From Rhizoctonia solani (Eukaryota; Basidiomycota; Agaricomycetes; Cantharellales; Ceratobasidiaceae), in the NCBI RefSeq assembly GCF_016906535.1, contig NC_057380.1, positions 186,001 through 250,000 on the forward strand: a stretch of DNA of 64,000 nt, in the 5' to 3' direction. The position numbers and the translations under genes were made by a program. Positions within the stretch are counted from its first letter, which is position 1. Every line of letters begins with the position of its first letter. Of this stretch, positions 11,489 to 22,336 are shown one piece after another. The notes beneath the pieces were generated by a model. It had not been told where the DNA came from. It saw only the letters and a list, made by a program, of their open reading frames with translations, and did no database searches.

Positions 11489-11767
11489 TATATACGCCCA
11501 TAAGGCCGCCCCATCACCCCCGCCCTTACGGCCTCTACCCCGAGTTAGGCCTTAAGCCACCTGTATGTCGCCACGCGACCTTTTCCTTTGATCTCTGACC
11601 GTGCTACGTTCTCGTTTGGTTTGTTTCCTTTTGTTGCGTTTCTCTTTCTGCCTCCCTCTGTAGCTTTCACGGTTCGGTTTCTCTTTTGTGAGCGGTTTGC
11701 CTAGTTCGCATGTAGCTCCCGTATTGCTTATATATGGAAATGTATTAAAAAAAAAAAAAAAAAAAAA
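11489..11767 (+). other. LINE 3' UTR and poly(A) tail
   Basis: This is non-coding sequence from the ORF2 stop to an uninterrupted run of about 20 A. The segment around 11688-11730 (TGTGAGCGGTTTGCC, then GCATGTAGCTCC) is shared with the minus-strand truncated copy near 13240-13275, so this is the element's conserved 3' end. Confidence 0.8.
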
Positions 11768-11781
11768 ATAGACCACGTGAC
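11768..11781 (+). repeat. Target-site duplication, 3' copy, LINE element 1
   Basis: Perfect repeat of the 14 bases at 5294-5307, directly after the A run. Confidence 0.9.
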
Positions 11782-12223
11782 CTTACTCATGATGTTTGTC
11801 CTTGGCGTCGTTATCTGTGCCTCGCTATCGCGTCCGTCCACCTATGCAAGGTGGTTCAAGTTGCACCCATTGTTAGGCAGCTCCGATCTATAAAACATTG
11901 AATCTCTCTGAGACTCGCTATGGGTACACTTGAACAATTACACTATAACTTCCCCACTTTGGCTTTCGCTAATTCAAGGCGTGAGGCTCGGCAATTATCA
12001 ATGTGGGGGCCGACCGAATAGGGGCTTATTCGGTACGCCACGCTGACGGCCGGGTCTTGCGTGTGTGCGCCTATCACCACACCTGACCGTTATACACGCG
12101 GCCAGCTTCAATTCAACGGATTATAGCTGATTGAGATAGGAATAATTCGATATCGGACGGGTGAGGTCACTTGTCAACTGGGTACGTACGCTGCGCTAGT
12201 GGCGTCATGTATTAGAATCTCGA

Positions 12224-12230
12224 TATAAAT
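12224..12230 (+). promoter_or_regulatory. TATA box of the small trefoil-like gene
   Basis: TATAAAT lies 55 bases before the ATG at 12285, followed by a C/T-rich stretch (CTCCCCCCCTCCC) just before the start codon, as is common in fungal promoters. Confidence 0.55.
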
Positions 12231-12284
12231 ATCTGGGACCTCTCAGGCGACACCTTCGTTCTAACTCTCCCCCCCTCCCTCATT

Positions 12285-12833
12285 ATGATTCTCACCAACG
12301 GTACCTACGATATCATCAACCATGGGCGTATCCCAAGATGTGCTGGTGCGCCTCCAGGCTCCGTAGCTCTGGGGACGCCAGTCATGGCAGTTTCCCCTCC
12401 ATTAATGGTATGCCGTAATCCAAATCGAGCTTGTGATACTTTATTGAAACTGCGTCATTCCTAGCTGCCCATCGAGGTCGAGCGTGTAGGGGACGATACA
12501 TATCAGTTCAGACTACGAACAAATGATACGATCGCACTCGGCCACTCCGAACAAGTTCGTAAAGAGGTATTCCGAAGATGATTGCTGAGAGACTCGACCA
12601 CTCATCTCTTGGTATAGGACCTTGCTTTTGTGAAACTCATGCGCTCTTCTGAGGATGCCGTCTGGGAGGTCAGTAGTAACGGGCAAGGAGGATTCCGGTA
12701 CGTCCAGGTCTCGTTACAAAACCGCCTTGTTTTCGATGAAAAGTTCTCGCCTAGTATTCACGTCCCCAATACTGATCGATGCTGGACACTTCCCCGGTTT
12801 GGAGGCGGCCTATCACCAGTAAACGCCAACTAG
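12285..12833 (+). CDS. Small three-exon protein, possible beta-trefoil protease inhibitor or lectin
   Basis: Exons 12285-12407, 12465-12566 and 12618-12833 join in phase 0 through introns of 57 nt (GTATGC..CTAG) and 51 nt (GTATTC..ATAG), giving 146 aa without a signal peptide. The protein begins MILTNGTYDIIN and ends with a WTL-type strand. Short beta-strand repeats with few helices resemble the fungal I66/mycocypin-like beta-trefoil inhibitors or R-type lectins, which are cytosolic defence proteins. That family call is from overall pattern only; no catalytic residue applies. A TATA box lies at 12224. It sits between the intact LINE and the truncated LINE copy, about 500 bp and 370 bp away. 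Confidence 0.7.
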
Positions 12834-13204
12834 ACTGTAACTTTGTCTTGTGGATGTTGATTACTATTTTTAACCTAGATTCTATTGTCCGAACTCGAAG
12901 GGTCCCCCGAACAAGATTGGGTTTTCCAGCCGCTATATGCGTAGTTCGAGTGCTAGTTTTTTTACTCTCACCTTGGTTTGTCTTGGGACGATTTCTAGTT
13001 GTACATTTATTTCTCCAATTGGTTTTTAAACTGATTTGAATTCAAGTGGCAAGTGCTTTCAAGAATGCGGTCGCGTTCATAGTATTCATGTGTGATAAGA
13101 TAATAACGAACCTCCACTTTCAATTTCTGGTGATCTTATAGACATGTGAGCCGCAGCGCGCGGAGGCATCACATGCAATACTTGGCCAAAGGCGGAGGTC
13201 GCGA
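12834..13204. other. Intergenic region
   Basis: No gene or repeat that I can support. It ends at the TSD of the truncated LINE copy. Confidence 0.4.
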
Positions 13205-13218
13205 TCACGTGATTCGGC
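13205..13218. repeat. Target-site duplication, truncated LINE copy (left)
   Basis: The 14-mer tcacgtgattcggc occurs here and at 13774-13787. It is followed immediately by a run of T, the complement of the element's A tail. Confidence 0.85.
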
Positions 13219-13773
13219 TTTTTTGATTCATATTTAAGGAGCTACATGCGAAACAGGGCAAACCGCTCACAAAACCGAGGCAAACTACGCTAAGAAAAAA
13301 GGCAGAAAGAGAAAGTGAGAAGAGAAAAGGGAAACACGGAGGCGGAGGCGGCAAGCGAGGTAGTAAGCACGGGGAGGCCATGAAGACCTAGTACAGGGGC
13401 CATATGGGCGTGATAAGCGGCGTGTCATAAGGACGGGGGTGGGGCGGCCTTAAGGGCGTATGGAGCGGTCGTAAGGACGTATGGACATGGGCGTAAGGCC
13501 CTACAGAGGTTGAGCGGTTGCCGGCGGATCTCTACACTTCCCAATTCCCGACTTGAGTATGAACTCAGATACTGCCTCCAGTCCCGGCAGTGTTCCGAAA
13601 ATCACCTCCCAGGAGCGGTCAGGTGATATATCTGTGATGATGTGCCTGAATTCTTCCGTGTCCGGACAGAACATGAGCAGATGCTCGGGCGTTTGTTTGG
13701 ATTCACCGCACGAGCATTGTGGGTCAATGTGTGGGTGAAATCGAGCGCTGTATTCCCCGTAGAAGCCGTGTCC
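13219..13773 (-). mobile_element. 5'-truncated LINE copy related to element 1
   Basis: On the minus strand this 555-bp insert reads the last 89 codons of a LINE ORF2, a 3' UTR rich in CTTACG-type words, the shared TGTGAGCGGTTTGCC segment, and a short A run. Perfect 14-bp TSDs flank it. Its 3' UTR resembles but is not identical to that of the element at 5.3-11.8 kb, so it derives from a sister lineage. The 5' truncation is typical of LINE insertion. Confidence 0.88.
13501..13770 (-). pseudogene. LINE ORF2 C-terminal fragment
   Basis: The minus strand is open for 89 codons to TAG (13503-13501). It aligns with the C-terminus of the intact ORF2: the GxYGEYxARF block, the CSCGES..HLLMFC Cys/His cluster, LPGLEAVSEFI, and PPATAQPL before the stop (PQATAQTM in the intact copy). 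No start codon, endonuclease or RT remains, so it cannot be functional. The absence of stops in the fragment suggests a fairly young insertion. Confidence 0.85.
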
Positions 13774-13787
13774 TCACGTGATTCGGC
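13774..13787. repeat. Target-site duplication, truncated LINE copy (right)
   Basis: Perfect match of 13205-13218 at the 5' (truncated) end of the minus-strand element. Confidence 0.85.
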
Positions 13788-14084
13788 CAGCACCATTCCC
13801 TACTGCAATCTTGGAATGGTGTACCGAGCATGAGGAATCACACTGTCCTCGCGGTTTTCAGCGCCCGCACACTATCCCTTTGTGTCTGCCGTATATTTTA
13901 CGTTTCTTTCCTCACGTTTTTATCTGTTTGTTTATTACCCATATTATTACATATTCATTCATAACATACTAATCCATGTGCGGTTCTCTGCCACCCTAAG
14001 CCTTCGATCCGGAGGGTCGCAGTCTTGGGTGGCCCGGCCAACTCCCCTAGGCCACCCGCGGGCGGTCACGGGCCCACCCCCTTG

Positions 14085-14222
14085 TGCAGTCGGGACTCTT
14101 GACCTGCAGATTCTTGACTTGCAGACTTTGTATTGAAAAGCTGCATGTTGCACCACTTTACTATTAGTTTGTAAGCTCGGCTAGCGTCTTCCCGTACTGC
14201 AGGTCAAGAGTCCCGATTGTAC
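14085..14222. repeat. Short inverted repeat, about 25 bp arms
   Basis: The arm ending gggactcttgacctgcag (about 14085-14109) reappears inverted at about 14197-14222 (ctgcaggtcaagagtccc) with two differences over about 26 bp, around an 87-bp centre. It could be a small MITE-like remnant or a chance hairpin. I see no coding function. Confidence 0.55.
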
Positions 14223-14452
14223 CGCGTACAGAACCCACACATCGCTCACAGCGACCGAAGCATAGGCTAAGTATCGGTTATAGCTCTATATACCCCTTCT
14301 AACACGGGTATAACGCTACCCCGGATATAAGCACGCGGGACACTTTGTACCTGGCACAGTTATCTTCTTTTTTACCCTGACCCTATATATATGAGACCGG
14401 TGCTAATTATAACGGCAATATTCTCCAACTGACGCGAGATGCCGGAGCTCTA

Positions 14453-14636
14453 CGGGGCCCCGAAAATCTCGGGAGCGCTTCGGGACTCGCTATTGTCGGC
14501 GAGCATTCCGGAGCGTTTGGTATGACGCTCGGAAGTGCTCGTGGAGTGCTCCCGAGTGCTCGCCGAGTCGGATCCTAACGAGGAGGTTCCCAAAACCGGA
14601 GCACTCCAGAGCGCTCCCGGGTTTTTGGGGCCCCCG
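14453..14636. repeat. GC-rich foldback element with imperfect terminal inverted repeats
   Basis: The outer arms (14453-14485 and 14605-14636) are imperfect inverted repeats: GGGGCCCCGAAAA..CTCGGGAGCGCT against AGCGCTCCCGGG..TTTTGGGGCCCCC. The interior holds repeated GAGTGCTC/CGAGTGCTC words that can also pair. GC content is much higher than the flanks. It is about 184 bp with no ORF, so a MITE-like foldback element is the simplest reading. Confidence 0.6.
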
Positions 14637-15653
14637 TGGAGAGCAGATCATATGCTTAAGACTACTGGAAACACTAACATACCTAGTGGCCTCTGAGTAC
14701 CATTTATATACGAATAACTATAGATGACAATAGCGCCCCCAGGAACAGCATGCCATTTGGAAGTGACGATCCACTACTAAGGATGGACAGATGGCCATAA
14801 TAAATAGCTACAAATCCAACCTCGGCTTGCGATGACTATTTGTCGAGGAATAGTTCACCCTGATTCCTCCAGACCTTCAACACCTCAAAGTTAAACTGTT
14901 CCAATCGCAAAGACCAACGGCGCTTATAATTGGCGAGGCGAGACTAGTCATTCTGGTCTGTCAACACAGCATTGTGATTCCGTGGGGTGCTTATTTTAGA
15001 CTGCTAAATGTGATCCCTCTAAGTTGGCAATGTTCGGATCAGGCACACGCGTGGAATCGCCATGGCCACTACGTCGGGCTACCTTGGCACACTCGTCGTG
15101 GAAGATTTCCACGGATAATAGGACACTGTAATGCATGTACGGATACCCAACCCCCGACATCACCTCGTCATGTCTGCACATTCTGATGGCCAAGTCTATT
15201 TCAAACAGGTTTTTTGACGGCTTATTTATAACCCATAAACTCATCTTGCGAACCTTGATAGTTGCTGTGCGATTCCTTCACATTTCTATATGGGCATTCG
15301 ATATAACCACGCAAAGCCCGCTGAAACCTTTATTCTTATAGGCTATGCAAGAGGTCTTGATGAGATTAAATCTCGGGACATACCACTGTGAGTCACATAA
15401 TCATCCGATTAATTCTCCATCAAATTCCAATCTTAGCAGATGAATGGCTTGACCTGGCAATCTCGGGCTTGATAAGGTACTATCTGATAATCTGTATAAC
15501 ATCACCTCATCATATAAAAATACCCACAGCCTGTTCACGCCCACGATGTGATGCGGGGGACACCTAGAGCTTTGCCCAAGGGTACCAGCTTCCTTTGACG
15601 CGCACGTAGATATATGGTTGCTGTGGTAATGAAATTGTGACAGCCGTTTCATC

Positions 15654-17460
15654 ATGCCATCCCTTACGCTCTGGTTTCAGGTTCTTCTCGTTTTTTGATG
15701 TACTCTTAGCGTCGCTCAAGGCACTGTGCTGATTATTAAGGGCAATGGTATTACCTATGTCGGAAATACTGATTATTTCCCAAGTATCCCATTTGGAAAG
15801 CCTCCAGTCGGTCCCTTACGCTTCAAGCCGCCCGTTCCTTGGACTACAACTGACTCAAATACGACAATTGATGCAACCGCCTTTGAACCGAGCTGTCTAC
15901 AGGGACTTACTGATTTCGAGGGGCCGACCTCCGAGGATTGTTTGACTCTCCACATTTGTGAGTTTATACTGGGGGCTTTCTGATAGATCTTGGTGACCGG
16001 AAAGCTCCCAGTCATGGGTTGGATCTCTGAGTTTGATACAGGCTGTGATCTAGTTGTGAGGCTGCGCTCACTCAACCATATCGTTCCGTAGATGGAGGAG
16101 GCTTTTACTTTGGTACCGCCGAAGGATATCAAGGATGGTATATGGTGGAGCCCTCGATTACACGGCCAATGACCCTATTCAACAACAAGCCTACTGATTT
16201 GTTGTAAACGCAACCGGCTGCACTGGTTCCGCAAAAACCTTCGAATGCTTGCGTAATGCGCCTTCTGATGTTCTTCAAAGGCGAACCGGGATGTTCTTAA
16301 CGTGAGTAGCTGCTTGCAATTGTATAGTGATAATTTGTCTAGATCTGATTATGCGCGTAGGTCCCGCCAGGATGGAAGGGAGAGGACCAAGGCCCTGTCG
16401 TTCTTGGACCGGTTCTTGCTCTAGGGGATGTATTTTTGTCCGAGTTACCGTCTGTCAGTATCCGTGCAGGACGGTTTGCTAAGGTTCCTTTCATTAATGG
16501 AGGTGGGATATATTGATTGCATTATATGGAGGATTAGTTCAAGGCTTAATCTCTTTTTCTTCATCACGTAGCTGTTTTGGATGAAGGCACCATCTTCCTT
16601 AACCCAGAGACCCCCGAAACCGAGAAAAACGTCACGCAAATGGCTCTCATACCAGGCGCCGGGCCTTTACTTTGGTTACAACAATCTAACTGTGATACAG
16701 CAGTTGCTTAAGTTCTACCCTACAGATCCTGCTGCCAGCTCACCCTACCGTACTGGAAATGAAACCTTTGGGAAAGCAGCACAGTACAAGGGTCTCGCGA
16801 GTGTTGTTGGTGACTTGATTTTCCAGGCAAGTTTGCTTTGGAGATTAAATGAACTTGTTGCTGACGTCTGATAATAGGCGAGCCGCCGTGATCATATTCG
16901 GATTGCAACAAGATTTGGGGTTCCGGTTTGGTGGGTTCAGGTGACAATCCACTTCATTTCATTGTTTCTAACATGTCAGCATATAGGTCTTATCTTTTCA
17001 CTGCCACCATAAACACACTATTGGCGCCTTTCCAACCAGAAGCAGATTTTCCGCGTGAAGGAGTGCAGCATACGTCTGAAATTGCCTTCGTGTTTCGTGC
17101 TTTAAGTCAATCAGGTCTTCCTATCCCTGAACCATACTTAAGACTGGAGGATTCTATATTCAATTATTGGTGAGTGTGGTCTGTTAAATTTTCCATCAAG
17201 TATTGAGAGTAATTGGCTTTACATCCAGGCTTAACTTTGTTTATACCCTTAATCCCAGCTCGGAATTAGTTTTCTGTACGAATCATTATTCTTCCTTTAC
17301 CATAATCCTGCTGATGATTTATACCATAGACATGTATTGGCCAAAGTACGGGAAGAATGCAACTTTGCTTGAACTGGGGATCGATATTTATCAGATACTG
17401 GATACATTCCGAGCTGAGGCAATAGAGTATATCACTGATACCCCAAGTTTGTACAACTGA
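15654..17460 (+). pseudogene. Type-B carboxylesterase/lipase, copy 1, degenerate
   Basis: This is homologous throughout to the intact esterases at 22.3 and 26.5 kb but broken in several ways. The signal-peptide exon has an in-frame TGA (15696-15698). Near 16160 the exon encoding YGGGFYFG runs directly into sequence matching exon 7, so exons 4-6, including the catalytic-serine elbow, are deleted. A second in-frame TGA lies at 16195-16197. A frameshift lies near 16630, between the DEGT exon and [12 protein letters not shown]. The rest still reads as esterase: DEGTIF (acid residue), GVQHTSEIAF (catalytic His), and MYWPKYGKNATLL to the C-terminal SLYN stop at 17458-17460. It cannot encode a working enzyme. 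Confidence 0.88.
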
Positions 17461-18545
17461 AATGGAAAGGCCAGCGCCTCTGTTCTGGAACGTGTTCTAT
17501 TTTTTCTCCGCATGTATTGATCACGCTTGCTGCTTGCCAATAGCCATACGATCATACAAACTGGGGTTACGCTCAGGTTTGGATAATCAATCTGTCGTGG
17601 AGCCTTGCACGGTATTCATTTATGCACTCCTCCATTCGTACCTGGACACTAACAGTAGTCATAACCCTTACGAGATACTATTTGGGTTACCATGTGTGCG
17701 TCCGATCAGGGTTGGGGGCACTCTTAGTAGCGCGCGGATCAGCCAACATAATGCCCCTCGCCCAAAATCCACTTCAACTAACAAGTATATCCTGTTTATC
17801 AGCTGGGTGGTTCTCACTGGCACTTAGTCCCACGACGAACTCGAAAAGAAGAGAAAATCTTCATCACACGCGGATCTTGCCAAGTATCTACCCCTAGAAA
17901 CACAAAATAGACATAGCGGCGGCACGCAGCGATAAGCTGGGAGGGGGGGGGCAGATCAAGCAGAATAATAGTCAGACTCTGCAAGCGCTCTACATGTAAC
18001 GTGCGGCTTTTTGTGCTAAAAATCCACGCTTTTGTGTTCATCTATACGTAAGTTTACGCATATTGTGTGTGCAACGGACGACAGAATAAAGGGATCAAGT
18101 GAGGGGCCACCGATGCGTTACATACACTGTACACCCCCAGGGCATAGATCTTCAGTTCTGAGCCGCATTACTTCCGGGCCAAAGTATAGTAAGGGTGCGG
18201 ATTACCCGTACCTTCTGGGTTCATGGTGGTAGTACAAGCTTAAGGTTTTAGAGGAAGAAAGCGAACATATACCTAGTGTAATTCACCACATTACCTGTCA
18301 GCCATAATATCTGTTGCCCTATTCCATGAGCATGAGCAACGTGTGAATTGCGTGGTGAATTCTGTCCGTTTGTACTCGATTTAGTAGTATTGTAAATATG
18401 AAGCTCCGTCGCTTACTGGTTTATGCACGGGAAAAGAACCCGTGCATCAGGGCTAGGTCTCGTAGGAGAGGTTATTTCCCAACCAGGAATGTCTGTATCG
18501 GATCAGTTGAATGCGCTAAATCCTCATGCTCTGGATGCACACATC
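17461..18545. other. Intergenic region
   Basis: Nothing supportable in this stretch; a run of eight G lies near 17943. Confidence 0.4.
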
Positions 18546-18553
18546 TATATAAA
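18546..18553 (+). promoter_or_regulatory. TATA box of the 559-aa gene
   Basis: TATATAAA lies 77 bases before the chosen ATG at 18630. It argues against the upstream in-frame ATG at 18423, which lies before the TATA box. Confidence 0.5.
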
Positions 18554-18629
18554 CATTATAAGCGCTTGCGCACCCTCTGCCTCAACAACCGCCACTTCCC
18601 TTTACTCTTGCATAAATAATATAGCCAAT

Positions 18630-20378
18630 ATGTCATTAGACTGGGCATCAATTGACATCCTGGACTGGAAGAAAGAACGAAAGCCAATGGTATTCACCAA
18701 AACGTGGGGTGAAGGTCCTGTCTTTGAATGGTATCAAGAGCTTGAACGTCAAGACCCCAAGTCTGTCCTAGTCACTCGTCTTCAAGTTATGAATGATAGC
18801 GGGAAGGTTCCGCATCGGTTTGTAGTCGCGTCTCTAAAGAGCGGCGAGGTGTATCGCTTTGACAGACGTCCCTTAACGAAAAAGCCCATGACATTGATCG
18901 CCGAAGCATTGGGGCCGCTTTCGACGCGCAAAGCTGCAGACCAGTACGAACTAATTAAAAAGGAAGAACTTGAAGGTGTTATCAAATCAAACTTATGCGA
19001 AATAGATCTAAAGATGCCTGATAATACTAGTCTTCTGCATATTATATCAGCATGCTTCTCACTGTCTCATGACACAAAAACCGTTCACTACGAGCTCTTC
19101 AAGTACAATTGCTACTTCTTTTCGTGGACGGTCGTCATGATAGTGGCACGGCATACACACGAACTTCCTCTGCCTTCGACAGTTGTGCTAGCTAAGCGCT
19201 TTGATTCCAAGCTGGATTACCTTGTCGAATATATTATGGATAGGATACTGAGGGCGCTACTAAAATTCGTGACTGAAACGGTGTCTGCCTTTCGTGCTGA
19301 AACAAAGAGAAAACTGGACATAGGAATGGGAAAGAGGGAACTTATGGTCTGGAGGCTCCCAATAGGTGCCGTGAATTGGGCCTTGGGGCTTTTTCTTAGA
19401 TTTAGATTCCAACTTGGTCTCGAAAAGACGTTCAAAAACAAAGTGAAAGAGATGGTCAAAAGCCACGTCGGACCTATAATTGTACATATATTCGAAAGCC
19501 AGAGTACCGCAACACGGGACCAAGTCAAACAGCGTCTTTGGATCAACGACCTTTCTGAAGGATTTCGAACCATCGTCGAAGGAACAATACTTAAAGTTCT
19601 ATGGTCAGCGATCCTTGATACTTTGGCGGAAGGATATAATGGTATCAATGGCGAACAGCTAATCGAGCACTTTAAAAACCATCCCAAACTTCGTCATCGT
19701 TTGAAGTACCGATTGTCCGGCAAGAACGTAATCCAATTCACCCAGATTTGGAATGATGCTTTGAACGCCGCTTTACTTGCAGCACGCGATCGGTTCAGGG
19801 TGCTGGAAAATATTCCTAACGATCCAAAAGAAATGCACGAAATGGTCTTCAACGAAGTTTTTGATGCTGGATGCCAGGCTGCACGGAATGCAGCCGAGGC
19901 TGTGGTGGACAAAACACGTGGGGATATAAATAATCCAATGAGAGATCAAATGTGGGAAGAGGTTTGGAAAGTTTGGGATACGGTCTGGAGCTCCTCCCGA
20001 GAAAAATGTCGTGAAGTGGCGGTAAACGTGATCGAAGAGGGAATGAAAGAAATAACTCGGGTAGCTGCGCTCGTCATTATGGAAGAATATAATTCTCACG
20101 CGCAAGATAAGGAAGCGCCTAAGAGAATGACCTACGTTGAAGTAAGTTGAAGATAATTCCCAATTGGCCTTCCAGGTGTCAGCTGACATGTGACTGATTC
20201 TTGTGTAAAGAACCAGGTGACACCGCTCGACAAAATTCAGGCATCAATCAACTATTATATCAATTCAGCACCAATTCTTATGAAGAGAAACTCTAGTTCC
20301 AACGACGTTACAGGAATTCAGGCAGCAATGACCAGGGCCTGGAACCACTCACTTGACACATTTGTTGACAAAACATAA
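18630..20378 (+). CDS. Conserved-looking hypothetical protein, 559 aa, two exons
   Basis: Exon 1 is 18630-20141 and exon 2 is 20211-20378, separated by a 69-nt intron (GTAAGT..TAAAG) and joined in phase 0. Translation begins MSLDWASIDILDWKKE and ends FVDKT. The frame is open upstream to 18423, but a TATA box at 18546 makes 18630 the better start. Residues about 145-170 hold a His then NCYFFSW (VHYELFKYNCYFFSW). A His before an Asn-Cys is reminiscent of LRAT/papain-fold thiol proteins, but this is weak. The rest is helical and charged, with no predicted membrane segment that I trust. It lies between carboxylesterase copies 1 and 2. Function is unknown. Confidence 0.75.
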
Positions 20379-22283
20379 CTCGAGCACTGAATCGAGATGC
20401 CGGGCCAAAACGAGCATGGCGGCCTTCGAAACTCAATAGTACTGTTTATGTGGTTTTGATCTCAAGAGATCCTTCTAAGGACTTGAAATGTTCAGCTTTA
20501 CCTGTCGATTTTATGTTTATCATGACCTAGTCGTGCCTGCTGGAGGGGCAATGTTGTGGATCGTGCTCGCTGGCCCTGAAGCCCCACAGAATTCCTTTTA
20601 TTTTATTTTATTGGTTTGTTAGGTCTTCGTCTGTAACGTTAAATCCTATCCCGGCCCGCCGTCGGTTTGAGTACAGCTCATTTATGCTTTCGTTTGTACT
20701 TGGAATATGTCTTCTGTTACGTTAGTTCCAAGGAATGTATTATGTACATGATACTAATGTATGATTGTATTAGAAACAGAATGTAACAAGCAGATGAGAG
20801 TAAGGGGGCCTGCAGTAGCCTATAATTATAAAGAACCATGCAGTGATAACATTTTCTGGGAACTTGCTTCTCGTGGTCTGGATTCGTTTGGAGTCAAACT
20901 CGGACGAACTACCGTAGTCCCATCTGAACAACGGCTATCTTGAAGCAAACGTGCAATAATTTTTGCTCATGGCCTCCATTGATAGTCGAGTTCGAGGGTA
21001 TTCAATAGGATGAGAGGAGCTGGTGTATCTGTTTCAAAGACGATCAATGCTTCTCTACAAGAGTCCTGCTAGTTTAATCTGGAGTCACGGTAACTAAATC
21101 TATAGTGACACTATGGCAATAACACTATTAGGAAGAAGGAGTTAAGTCTTTTATTCCTTTAAAGGAGAGTCACAAAGAGTCTTGAGCCTTTGGCCGAGTT
21201 CATAACATGTCTTTAGCTCTTGAAAGAGCCGAAGGTTGAGATAAAGTCACAAAGGCTACCGAAAGCTATCGCAAAACAGCACGAAAGGGATAACGAGATG
21301 GTTAGAGCCGCTGCGTCAAAATTGAGAAAAGGTTTTTTTTCTGATGAGGATAAGCTTTTACTAGTCCCTGTTGTCGTATTGTCTATTATAATTAGTTCCA
21401 GGCTTCGAGATCGGTTCAAACAATGCATTAGAGACTTTTGAATACCAATTAGATGTTGAGTATGGATACTGGGTACAAAGGTACGGGCTCACCCAACCGC
21501 TGTAGTCAAATTAAGGTGGTGTGAGTACTGGCGCTTAACGGTACATTTGTCATCAGACCGGACAATGAGCTGCTTCCAACTATGACCCAATATGAACGAA
21601 AGCGGAGACGTTGATCAACCCCATGTGTTTACCGGTGATTGAAATCCGGAAATCGAACACGAGGCCAAATGAAATGCTGCTATTGGCCATTAGAATATGA
21701 TCCTCCGTTTTTCGCCTCCTAGGATAGTTATTCGGGCGTCGTTGAGCATAACGTCATTTAGCTGCGGCTTAATGTCATTGTTGCATAGCAAATTCTCACC
21801 TTTTTGAATTCATTAAGATACTTGTTCCTACGGGAAACCCTAAGAAGTGGAAGTTGCATAAGTATTTATAGTAAATATTGGAGTACGTCGTAATATCTAT
21901 CACCTAATCGCCACAACCCCACATTTGGGGCACCGCCTTGGACCGCTTAGCATAAGAACACTATTTCCACCCTCTACTACTATCCCCAGCGACTTTTGCG
22001 CAGCCGCAATAGTCGGCCATTTCGGGCTGGTAACTTCATATCAATCATTGTATTCCGGCGCGGCTCGCCTCTCCCCATCAAGGTCATGCCTAAGCGAATG
22101 ATGAAGTTTACGCCAAGGTGCATATTCCGGTCCGACAATAGCTCTTTGCCGTGATTGCTTGGTATAGAGACACTTCTTTCTCTATCAGTCATGGATAGAG
22201 TCGCACGGTGCCCTTCGGAGCGCCCAAACTCTATTGCAGACAAATCATGCGGTCATCGAGTTCTCTCGCTTGGCAAGTTCAGC
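20379..22283. other. Intergenic region
   Basis: No convincing gene. A 73-codon frame at 21220-21441 ends in a hydrophobic segment but has an equally long antisense frame and no splice or motif support. Confidence 0.4.
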
Positions 22284-22290
22284 TATATAA
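22284..22290 (+). promoter_or_regulatory. TATA box of carboxylesterase copy 2
   Basis: TATATAA lies 47 bases before the ATG at 22337. Confidence 0.6.
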
Positions 22291-22336
22291 GCCAGTTGGA
22301 TTTGGAATTTTCCATATCTGCACCAGTTGCCTCGAC

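Larger units (their letters stand above)
5308..11767 (+). mobile_element. Non-LTR (LINE) retrotransposon, apparently intact
   Basis: The element is about 6.46 kb. It carries ORF1 (gag-like, zinc knuckles), ORF2 (endonuclease, reverse transcriptase, RNase H), a roughly 280-nt 3' UTR and a terminal A run (11746-11767), and is flanked by a perfect 14-bp TSD. There are no LTRs. Both ORFs are fully open and the TSD is perfect, so insertion was recent. The presence of RNase H after RT and an APE-type endonuclease places it broadly among I/Tad-like LINEs; the exact clade is not resolved. ORF1 begins only 6 nt after the TSD, so the element either has almost no 5' UTR or lost a little of its 5' end. 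Confidence 0.93.
13788..15653. other. Intergenic region with inverted repeats
   Basis: No gene could be supported. The only structured parts are the two inverted repeats listed separately. Confidence 0.4.

Noticed and set aside
18423..18629. Upstream in-frame start for the 559-aa gene
   Set aside because: The ATG at 18423 precedes a good TATA box at 18546; the added 69 residues look random.
21213..21441. Overlapping sense and antisense frames of about 72 codons
   Set aside because: Neither has recognisable features; likely chance.
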